Assembly: GCA_002238685.1 (NCBI GenBank) | Contig: MPMV01000038.1 | Coordinates: forward strand, 1 to 40,624 | Length of the DNA: 40,624 nt | Direction of reading: 5' to 3' | DNA from: a bacterium EF100-94H03 bin56 | GTDB taxonomy: Bacteria > Pseudomonadota > Alphaproteobacteria > SP197 | Shown: piece after piece, positions 34,198-40,624 of the stretch | Layout: each line of letters starts with the position of its first letter | Numbering within the stretch: the first letter of the stretch is position 1 | The notes under the pieces: model-generated | Database searches by the model: none | Told to the model about the DNA's origin: nothing | The model's input: the letters and a program-made list of their open reading frames with translations, nothing else | Position numbers and translations under genes: made by a program

Positions 34198-34689
34198 ATG
34201 GAAACGATGATCGCTGTCGCGCAAACCTGTCTGACCGCCTACCTGGGAGCCTGGTTGCTGCTCGGCGTCCGGGACAACATTACCCGTCCCTCGATGAACG
34301 CTGTGGGCACGACGGAGGTGCTGGAACTCAAACGACTGAAGGATGCCTATCCCGAGGACTATGCGCTGATCGAGGGCCGGCGTGTCACCAGCCGCACGCT
34401 GCAGTGGGCGGCATTCGTCTTCATCGTCTGCTGCGAGGTGCTGGTCTGTGTCGTGTTGTGGGGCGCCGTCATCTGGATGGTGCTTGCCATGTCTGGACTT
34501 GCAGATCTGGAGCAGGCCAGGATCGCTGCGCTGGCCGGCGCGCTCGGCTTTACCTCCATCTGGTCCGGGTTCCTGATCGTGGGCAATCACTTTGCCTACT
34601 GGTATTGCCACCAATGGGCCCAGAACACGCACTTTCAGATGACGCTGTGGGGCATCGGCACCATGGTGCTGCTTGCCGTGCCTCAATAG
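34198..34689 (+). CDS. DUF2165-type small integral membrane protein
   Basis: A 163-residue protein with four hydrophobic segments (TCLTAYLGAWLLLGV; WAAFVFIVCCEVLVCVVLWGAVIWMV split by one turn; ALAGALGFTSIWSGFLIVG; MTLWGIGTMVLLAV). The text FAYWYCHQWAQNTHFQMT matches the terminal GEWF.MW.S..WN pattern of DUF2165, a family without known function. ATG 34198 follows GGGGAATC. It starts 27 bases after the creatininase-like gene, so it may be the operon's last gene, possibly transport-related (inference). Confidence 0.78.
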   Translation: METMIAVAQTCLTAYLGAWLLLGVRDNITRPSMNAVGTTEVLELKRLKDAYPEDYALIEGRRVTSRTLQWAAFVFIVCCEVLVCVVLWGAVIWMVLAMSGLADLEQARIAALAGALGFTSIWSGFLIVGNHFAYWYCHQWAQNTHFQMTLWGIGTMVLLAVPQ

Positions 34690-34841
34690 AGCAAGAGTGT
34701 CGTCAGGCTTGCAGACAAACTCAGACAGATCGTCTTGTCATGAAGCGCGGAGTGAATACGGTTCTCTGCACGTGACCAGCCCCGAGGTTCGTTACCGGAA
34801 AGCAAAGGCAGCCCGAAGTTCTCCCTGATTCCCTGAAGACA

Positions 34842-34893
34842 AGCAAGTCAACTTGCTGATTTGGCGTGGTTTGTCTGGCCAATTTGTAATTGG
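34842..34893. repeat. Two adjacent perfect inverted repeats
   Basis: AGCAAGT-CA-ACTTGCT (34842-34857) has seven-base arms, and CCAATT-TGT-AATTGG (34879-34893) has six-base arms. They lie about 20 bases apart in an AT-richer stretch. The short central spacers suggest protein-binding operators rather than terminators. Confidence 0.5.
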
Positions 34894-35254
34894 AATGTAC
34901 CCATGTATTGGGATGCTTGTTGCTTTATGCAGGAGTGAGACACACGCTTGGCCTCACGCGCTGGATGTCAACGGGCACAGGTGCGAGGTGCGGGCGAACA
35001 ACGCCGTCTGCTGGGACGCCCTCGACCGCGCAGCCGCCGATGCCTCCCACAGAATCTTCGTTGAAGCCCGCCGGCAAGTGAACCGGACCTCGGTCTGCGT
35101 GGCCGACAGTTGGACGGGGACGACCCGGGTGCCGGACTACAAGGCCGCGCATTCCACGGCCGACGTCATCTTCGACGAAGCGGTCCGCGCCATGCCCAGA
35201 TCGGCCAGCCGCATGAACAGGCGTCACCAGTCCGGTGGCGTACCGTTTTCCTAA
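34853..35254 (+). CDS. Hypothetical frame, possible gene fragment
   Basis: A 133-codon frame. From about residue 38 (DVNGHRCEVRANNAVCWDAL) to residue 115 it has a coding-like composition with acidic/amphipathic stretches and no low-complexity bias, whereas the first 35 residues look non-coding and overlap the inverted repeats. No ribosome site was seen and no family is recognised. It may be the remnant of a larger gene. Confidence 0.25.
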   Translation: MLIWRGLSGQFVIGMYPCIGMLVALCRSETHAWPHALDVNGHRCEVRANNAVCWDALDRAAADASHRIFVEARRQVNRTSVCVADSWTGTTRVPDYKAAHSTADVIFDEAVRAMPRSASRMNRRHQSGGVPFS

Positions 35255-35324
35255 CGATTGGCCTTTGTCGACCATCCCCGGCTTGGCAGCGAAACCGTTT
35301 ACCCGAATCTGGCAATTCGAAGGG

Positions 35325-35343
35325 ATGTTTATCAAATAAACAT
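35325..35343. promoter_or_regulatory. Perfect 19-bp palindrome upstream of katG (candidate operator)
   Basis: ATGTTTAT-CAA-ATAAACAT has eight-base arms and a three-base centre within a strongly AT-rich segment about 220 bases before the katG start. No T-run follows, so it is not a typical terminator. It has the form of a dimeric regulator site. Confidence 0.45.
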
Positions 35344-35561
35344 AATAAATACCAAATATTCCACACATACTTCACACAACACTTGGTCCAACTTGATAAG
35401 ATCAGGCGAACGTGGCCCCGCGCGTTGCGGCACCGGGGCCATGGCGCGAGCGGGAGAAAACCCACGTTCGGACCGCATGGAGGTGGCAGTTGTACTGAAA
35501 GCCCATCGCCACCGCTCTTGTCGAATCCGGGATGACTTCAATGCCGAAGGAGCCAGCCGCC

Positions 35562-37787
35562 ATGACCAAGCGTACGATACCTGTCATTGCCTTCCTGACG
35601 GTCGGGATTCTGCTGTGCCTGCAAGCCGACCTCGCGGGTGCCCGGAACCGCACACCGGACAACGAGTACTGGTGGCCGAACCGGTTGGACCTCGATCCAC
35701 TGCGCCAGGACGCTCGAAGATCGAGTCCCCTTGCGGAGGATTTCGACTACGCCGAGGCGTTCGAAAGCCTCGATCTGGATGCGGTGAAAGCTGAGCTCGA
35801 AGAGCTGATGATGACATCCCAGGATTGGTGGCCGGCGGACTTCGGTCACTACGGCCCGTTCTTCATTCGAATGGCCTGGCACAGCGCGGGCACCTATCGA
35901 ACCCTGGATGGCCGGGGCGGAGCTGATGGGGGCCAGCAACGCTTCGCGCCGCTCAACAGTTGGCCCGACAACGCAAATCTGGACAAGGCGCACCGCCTGC
36001 TCTGGCCGATCAAGAAGAAGTACGGCCGCAAGATTTCCTGGGCCGACTTGCTGATCCTCGCCGGAACGGTGGCCATGGACTCGATGGGCTTCGAGACCCT
36101 GGGCTTTGCAGGCGGCCGCATCGATGCCTGGGAGCCCGACGACGTGAACTGGGGCCCCGAGGGTGAGTGGCTGGCTGCGGACCGCCGCGACGAGAGTGGA
36201 GAGCTGGATCACCCCTTCGGCGCCACCCAGATGGGCCTCATCTACGTCAATCCCGAGGGCCCGGGCGGCAACCCGGATCCGCTGGCGGCCGCCCGCGCCA
36301 TACGCGAAGCGTTCGGTCGCATGGCGATGGACGACGAAGAGACAGCTGCGCTGATTGCAGGTGGACATACCTTCGGCAAAGCCCACGGCGCGGCTGATCC
36401 GTCCGAGTATGTGGGTGTTGAACCCGAGGGAGATGTCGTCGAGGCACAAGGATTCGGATGGCGTAACAGCTATGGCGACGGCCATGGCAAGGATACCATC
36501 ACCAGCGGTCTGGAAGGCGCGTGGACGGTCGCTCCCGCGGCCTGGACCCATAATTTTCTGGAGAACCTCTACGCCTTCGATTGGGTGCAGACACGCAGTC
36601 CGGCCGGCGCCATCCAGTGGAAACCCGCAGAAGGAGCGGCATCGGAAATGGTGCCGGATGCGCACGATCCGTCGGTGTTGCTCGCGCCCATGATGCTCAC
36701 CACCGACCTTGCGCTGAAGGAGGATCCCGCATATCGCGAGATCACGTCGCGCTGGCTCGAGAATCCAGACGAGTTCGAAGACGCCTTCGCCCGAGCCTGG
36801 TTCAAGCTGACCCATCGCGACCTGGGTCCGACCTCCCGCTATCTGGGCGATGACGTGCCCGACGAGCGCTTCGTGTGGCAGGACCCCATTCCCGAAGTGG
36901 ATCACACCCTGATCAACACCCGGGATGCGGCCGCACTGAGGGCTGCAATTCTCGCTTCCGGATTGTCTACCGCCGAACTGGTCCGGACAGCGTGGGCCTC
37001 GGCGTCCACCTTCCGCGGGACCGACATGCGCGGCGGCGCCAACGGGGCGCGCATTCGCCTCGCACCCCAGAACGAATGGGCAGCCAATGATCCGGAGGAA
37101 CTGGCCCGCGTGCTGGAGACCCTCGGGACTGTCCAGCGTGATTTCAACGCGGCGCAATCGGACGACAAGCGGATCTCTCTTGCGGACCTGATCGTTCTGG
37201 GCGGTGCCGCCGCCATCGAGCGGGCCGCCGCAGAGTCCGGGTTCGAGGTGGATGTGCCCTTCGCACCGGGTCGCATGGACGCATCGGCGCGGCAGACCGA
37301 CGTCGCCTCCTTTGCCTTGCTCGAGCCAAGGGCGGACGGGTTCCGCAACTATTTCGCCGACGGCAACCCCCAGTCTCCGGCGGAAATGCTGGTGGAGAAA
37401 GCGGCATTTCTGAACCTGACGATCCCGGAGATGACGGTGCTCGTCGGCGGCATGCGCGTGATGGACGCCAATGCCGGGGGCTCGCCCCGGGGCGTGTTCA
37501 CGCACCGTCCCGGGACGCTGAGCAACGACTTCTTCGTCAACCTGGTTGACATGTCCACGCAGTGGTCCGCTGCGTCCATCAAGGGGGTTTACGAGGGTCG
37601 TGATCGTGTGACCGGCGCGCTCAGGTGGACGGCGACTCCGGTCGATCTTGTTTTCGGCTCGAACTCGGAGTTGCGCGCGGTCGCGGAGCACTATGCGGCC
37701 GACGACGGGCAGCAAGCATTCGTGGAGGATTTCATCGAGGCTTGGACCAAGGTGATGACCCTGGACCGCTTCGATCTTGAGCGGTAG
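35562..37787 (+). CDS. katG: Catalase-peroxidase with N-terminal export signal
   Basis: Bifunctional haem catalase/peroxidase of 741 residues. Distal residues Arg103, Trp106 and His107 are in [13 protein letters not shown]; the Tyr and Met of the Met-Tyr-Trp adduct lie in [12 protein letters not shown] and GRMAMDDEE; the proximal His is in [10 protein letters not shown]. The C-terminal duplicate domain is complete. Unlike most KatG proteins it begins with a classical signal peptide ([25 protein letters not shown] type; basic, hydrophobic core, AGA cleavage near residue 27), implying a periplasmic enzyme. ATG 35562 follows GAAGGAGCC; ATG 35532 lies further upstream. Confidence 0.95.
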   Translation: MTKRTIPVIAFLTVGILLCLQADLAGARNRTPDNEYWWPNRLDLDPLRQDARRSSPLAEDFDYAEAFESLDLDAVKAELEELMMTSQDWWPADFGHYGPFFIRMAWHSAGTYRTLDGRGGADGGQQRFAPLNSWPDNANLDKAHRLLWPIKKKYGRKISWADLLILAGTVAMDSMGFETLGFAGGRIDAWEPDDVNWGPEGEWLAADRRDESGELDHPFGATQMGLIYVNPEGPGGNPDPLAAARAIREAFGRMAMDDEETAALIAGGHTFGKAHGAADPSEYVGVEPEGDVVEAQGFGWRNSYGDGHGKDTITSGLEGAWTVAPAAWTHNFLENLYAFDWVQTRSPAGAIQWKPAEGAASEMVPDAHDPSVLLAPMMLTTDLALKEDPAYREITSRWLENPDEFEDAFARAWFKLTHRDLGPTSRYLGDDVPDERFVWQDPIPEVDHTLINTRDAAALRAAILASGLSTAELVRTAWASASTFRGTDMRGGANGARIRLAPQNEWAANDPEELARVLETLGTVQRDFNAAQSDDKRISLADLIVLGGAAAIERAAAESGFEVDVPFAPGRMDASARQTDVASFALLEPRADGFRNYFADGNPQSPAEMLVEKAAFLNLTIPEMTVLVGGMRVMDANAGGSPRGVFTHRPGTLSNDFFVNLVDMSTQWSAASIKGVYEGRDRVTGALRWTATPVDLVFGSNSELRAVAEHYAADDGQQAFVEDFIEAWTKVMTLDRFDLER

Positions 37788-37946
37788 TGGCGGGATCGCA
37801 ACCGGCCTCCGCACTCCTGAGCCTCTATGAGTGGCGCACAGGATAACGGCGGCTGACAACGCGCCAGTTTCCGTGGCTGTCCGCGTGTCTCACAACATGC
37901 CCTGGCACAATGTGGCCGGTCGGCAGTGTGCCCGGCAGTGCGGGGG

Positions 37947-38704
37947 TCAATGCAACGTCCCCGGCATTGCCGCCTTGACGGTCGCGGCCAGTTCGTTGAC
38001 TGCTCCCAGCTTTGCCACGGCGTTTCTGATGTGGAGATTGACCGTCGACTCTGAAATGCGCATGACTTCCGGAATGTCGCTGGCCGTCTTGCCGTCGCCA
38101 GTCCACCGCAGCACAGCACACTCCTGCTCCGTCAGTCGGATCTCACTCTCCGGAAGCAGCCTGGGTGTCGGGCACTGCGACATCCCCAAGCGGGTGGCCT
38201 GAGTGAGCCGCGCCATCATCAGGCGCCTGGAGCGCAGTTTCGATTTGGTCAGCAGTTCCTCGGACCGCGCCAACGTCAGCATTCCGGCAACGGCGTTCGC
38301 ATCGTAGCCCACGAACACCGCCATCGCGCTGGGGGCGAGCGCAAGACCGTGCAGCATCTCGTGGTGGTCGCCGTGACCGAGACTCGCAGCGCCCAGATGG
38401 CCTTCGCCTTCCGCCTCAATCCCGTCTCACTCTCGGCATGGTGCCACGGAAAAGGTACGATGCGTGGCACCATGTTGAGCGGACGCTCGTAGGCGTTCGC
38501 GGACTCCGACCGCAGTGACGAACGGGCTGCGTCGATGTACACCCTCATTGTTGACAGCCAGACTCGAACGACGTCGCCCCGCGGGATTGCCTCGCTGATC
38601 ACATCGCCGTGGAACTGGAGCAAGAAGCCGCACCCACCTTCGGAGAACAATTCGAGAGCAAGAATCGGGCTGCATGGCAATGCTGACACATCAGAGTGCC
38701 CCAT
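37947..38704 (-). pseudogene. LuxR-type regulator, apparently frameshifted
   Basis: The C-terminal part (from Met at 38357) has a good LuxR/FixJ helix-turn-helix: LTEQECAVLRWTGDGKTASDI then ISESTVNLHIRNAVAKLGA. The upstream N-terminal region continues in another minus frame (from ATG 38704; MGHSDVSALP to PFPWHHAESETGLRRKAKAIW), and the two meet at about 38380-38395, where the HTH frame has a stop just upstream and no good start. This fits one frameshift in an autoinducer-domain-type regulator of about 250 residues. Divergent from ada. Confidence 0.6.
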
Positions 38705-38761
38705 GGCAGTGCACGGCCCACAGGGACGGCCAGCACCAAGATAACCGAAGGAGCAGACATC

Positions 38762-39577
38762 ATGCCCGATGTGCAGACGATGCGAACGTCGATGGCGAGT
38801 GGTTTCAGGAGCGACGACGAACGCTGGGCAGCGGTCGTAGACCGCAATCATGCCGCCGTCGGAGAGTTCGTCTACTGTGTCACAACGACCGGCGTCTATT
38901 GTCGTCCGGGCTGTGCAGCCCGGCACCCGCGGCGCGAGAACGTGCGCTTCCACACTTCATGCGAGGACGCCGAGAATACCGGCTTTCGGCCATGTCGACG
39001 CTGCCGCCCGAACGAGCCGCCCCCTGCCGAACGGCATGCGCGGTCGGTAGCGGCCGCGTGCCGCCTCGTGGAGACGGCGGAGGAACTGCCGGATCTCGAC
39101 GCGCTCGCGCAGGTCGCCAGCATGAGCCGGTTCCACTTCCACCGGGTCTTCAAGGCCATTACCGGTTTCACGCCGCGTGCCTACACCGCCGCCCATCGCG
39201 CGGATCGCACCCGCGAAGCACTGCGGACGTCTCGAACGGTCACCGAAGCCATCTACGACTCCGGCTTCAACTCGAGCGCTCGGTTCTACGCCGCATCGCC
39301 GGAGAGGCTCGGGATGGCTCCCGCGGTGTTCCGGGGCGGTGGCACGGGCGAGACGATTCGGTTTGCCGTCGGCGAGTGTTCGCTGGGCTCGATCCTGGTG
39401 GCTGCGACAACCAAGGGGATTTGCGCGATCCTGTTTGGCGACGATCCAGCAGCATTGGCGCGTGACTTGGAGGACCGTTTTCCGCGGGCTGAACTCGTCG
39501 GGGGAGACGGGTGCAAAATCCTGGCGCATTTGACCGCGATTCCTACGACATTTGACCACGATTCCTGCCGCACTTGA
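38762..39577 (+). CDS. ada: Ada DNA alkylation response protein, 3'-truncated by IS insertion
   Basis: The first two Ada domains are intact. The zinc/methyl-phosphotriester domain has its four cysteines in GVYCRPGC and FRPCRRC. The AraC-type helix-turn-helix is in SMSRFHFHRVFKAITG and AIYDSGFNSSARFYAASPERLG. The methyltransferase domain starts (IRFAVGECSLGSILVA) but ends at ELVGGDG, after which the frame enters insertion-element repeats and stops at 271 residues instead of about 350. The PCHRV active-site cysteine is therefore missing. It could still sense phosphotriester damage but not repair O6-methylguanine. ATG 38762 follows GAAGGAGCAG. Confidence 0.9.
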   Translation: MPDVQTMRTSMASGFRSDDERWAAVVDRNHAAVGEFVYCVTTTGVYCRPGCAARHPRRENVRFHTSCEDAENTGFRPCRRCRPNEPPPAERHARSVAAACRLVETAEELPDLDALAQVASMSRFHFHRVFKAITGFTPRAYTAAHRADRTREALRTSRTVTEAIYDSGFNSSARFYAASPERLGMAPAVFRGGGTGETIRFAVGECSLGSILVAATTKGICAILFGDDPAALARDLEDRFPRAELVGGDGCKILAHLTAIPTTFDHDSCRT

Positions 39578-40500
39578 CGGCGAATCCTACGACACTTGAC
39601 GGTGATTCCTGGGCATTTGACCGCCCAGGTCCGGAGCTGTCCCTGTCTTGCCGGCTGGTGTGGCGAAGCCGCCACCGGACCAGCGAGGTGCCCTGTCACT
39701 TCCATCCCTGTCAGACCGGTCCGTGTATCGGACCGGGAAGGCAGGAGCACGATGAAGAGGATCGGCATGATGAACATCAAGGACATTCTTCGATACCGTC
39801 ACGATCACGCATTGTCGCGGGCACAGATCGCCGCGGCGGTCGGGGTGAGCACGGGAACGGTCTCGCATGTGCTTGCCCGGGCCCAAGCAGCGGGACTTTC
39901 CTGGCCGCTGCCGCCGGATCTCGACGACGAGGCCCTGCGGGCGCGGCTCTACCCGGTGCCGGATCACCCCAGCGACAGGGTGCAGCCCGACTGGGAAGCG
40001 ATCCTTGAGGACCTCGAGGCGCCGCGCCAGCGCCGCCGCACCCGCCTGACGCGTCATCGGCTGTGGTCCGAGTACCGCGACGAGGCTCTGGCTCAAGGGG
40101 GCAAGGCCTACACCTACAGCCGCTTCTGCGCGCTCCTCAAGGAGCACCGGCAGGGCCGCCCCGGGCAAGCCCAGATGCGCTTCCACTACGCACCGGGCCT
40201 CTACGGTCTGTCCGACTTCTCGGGCAAGACCCTGAGCCTGCGCAGCGGTCGTGGCGAGAAGGATGTGGAGATCTTCGTCGCCATGCTGCCGCACTCGAAC
40301 ATGATCTACGCCGAGGCGGTACCCGACCAGAGCGTACGCCACTGGACGATGGCCCACCGCCGTGCCCTCGAGGCGTTCGGGGGCGTGCCCGAGCGCTGGA
40401 TCATCGACAACCTCAAGGCCGGTGTCACCAGGGCCGACCGCGAGGAGCCCCAACTCAACCCCAGCTTCCGCGAGTTCGCCAAGCACTACGGCCTAGCCCT
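39512..40500 (+). mobile_element. IS21-family insertion element, left part
   Basis: The element begins at about 39512 with TG, inside ada, with five tandem 22-bp repeats at the end and the istA gene reading inward. Multiple terminal repeats and the istA gene are typical of IS21. The right part, including istB, is missing because the homology stops near 40500, where other DNA follows. The exact left end is inferred from where Ada similarity stops. Confidence 0.75.
39517..39626. repeat. Five tandem 22-bp repeats at the IS21-like end
   Basis: Units run 39517-39538, 39539-39560, 39561-39582, 39583-39604 and 39605-39626, each exactly 22 bases. The pattern is AWTCCT, four to five variable bases, then CAYTTGAC and a four-base GC-rich tail. 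They resemble the multiple terminal repeats bound by IS21 transposases. The first two units lie within the read-through end of the ada frame. Confidence 0.85.
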
Positions 40501-40525
40501 ACCGTGTCATGATAAATATGGCTGA
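39752..40525 (+). pseudogene. istA: IS21-family transposase IstA, C-terminally truncated
   Basis: A 257-residue frame with an N-terminal helix-turn-helix (SRAQIAAAVGVSTGTVSHVL) and the start of a DDE catalytic core: Asp in LSDFSGKTLSL and Asp in WIIDNLKAGV. Homology ends after FAKHYGLAL, just before the segment that normally brings the catalytic Glu; the frame then runs into unrelated sequence and stops. Full IstA proteins are 390-500 residues. ATG 39752 follows GGCAGGAGCACG. Confidence 0.88.
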
Positions 40526-40624
40526 CAACATGCTATTCGTCTTCGCGCAGGACATGCCGTTGGCCGGCCTTGAACCCGATGCGGTGTCCCAGTGCGGCGC
40601 TTGTGAGCCGGGTCTGGCCGTGCC
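40501..40624. other. Sequence beyond the IstA break, unidentified
   Basis: About 120 bases that do not continue IstA. The first 50 bases are AT-richer than the transposase. A minus-strand reading (LGHRIGFKAGQRHV) faintly recalls the G.PI.F..GQ.HD text of IS5-type transposases but is broken by a stop, so a second insertion is possible and not shown. Confidence 0.3.

Larger units (their letters stand above)
34690..35561. other. Gene-poor, AT-richer intergenic region before the catalase-peroxidase gene
   Basis: About 870 bases with locally low GC at 34800-34930 and strongly AT-rich sequence at 35325-35400, unlike the rest of the window. It contains three perfect inverted repeats (listed separately) and one 133-codon plus frame of uncertain status. 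It presumably carries the katG promoter, but no clear -35/-10 pair could be fixed. Confidence 0.5.

Noticed and set aside
35538..37859. 773-codon minus-strand frame opposite katG
   Set aside because: katG is unmistakable on the plus strand; the antisense frame lacks recognisable domains.
39517..39626. CRISPR array
   Set aside because: The 22-bp units are directly adjacent with no spacers, and they lie at an IS21-like element end.

Overview
The window is about 40.6 kb of GC-rich, densely coded bacterial DNA. High GC, GTG starts, many ATGA/TGATG stop-start overlaps and the gene families present (CobZ/TcuA-like flavoprotein beside CbiD and CobK, pyrrolysine-free MttB family, TauD, PhyH and Rieske oxygenases, VapBC) suggest an alphaproteobacterium, possibly Rhodospirillales-like. 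This is inference; no rRNA or other phylogenetic marker is present. No tRNA, rRNA or CRISPR array was seen.

Left part (1-6.6 kb): betaine-type ABC transporter binding protein, PhyH dioxygenase, arginase/agmatinase-family ureohydrolase, a decayed cupin, an imine-reductase-like dehydrogenase and a Rieske oxygenase translationally coupled to a truncated macro-domain gene. The theme is uptake and oxidation of small nitrogenous compounds. 6.6-10.1 kb: an overlapping pair of membrane genes (M48 metalloprotease, DUF898), endonuclease III and a metal-dependent cyclase/formamidase-like hydrolase.

10.1-15.7 kb: a divergent cobalamin (corrin) block, with cobK and cbiD on minus, and cobA, cobB and a TcuA/CobZ-like flavoprotein on plus. 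15.9-22.0 kb: a tight minus-strand operon of non-pyrrolysine MttB-family methyltransferase, Fe-S old-yellow-enzyme/trimethylamine-dehydrogenase-like flavoprotein, ThDP-dependent enzyme and an AraC/GyrI regulator. It diverges from a D-threonine/3-hydroxyaspartate-type aldolase. This is one of two candidate undescribed pathways.

23.4-24.0 kb: VapBC-type toxin-antitoxin. 24.2-28.9 kb: homoserine-acetyltransferase-like hydrolase and gamma-glutamylmethylamide-synthetase-like enzyme, divergent from an O-acetylhomoserine sulfhydrylase-like enzyme and an alpha/beta hydrolase.

29.4-34.7 kb: the second candidate pathway, a plus-strand run with overlapping junctions: TauD/TfdA dioxygenase (frameshifted), cytosine/creatinine-deaminase-like amidohydrolase, FAD oxidase, RidA-family protein lacking the usual arginine, creatininase-family hydrolase, then a DUF2165 membrane protein. 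It looks like a catabolic route for a cyclic N-compound.

34.7-40.6 kb: an AT-richer gene-poor stretch with perfect inverted repeats, a catalase-peroxidase with an export signal, a frameshifted LuxR-type regulator, and an ada gene whose 3' end is cut off by an IS21-family element. The element end carries five exact-length 22-bp repeats, and its istA is itself cut off near the window end.
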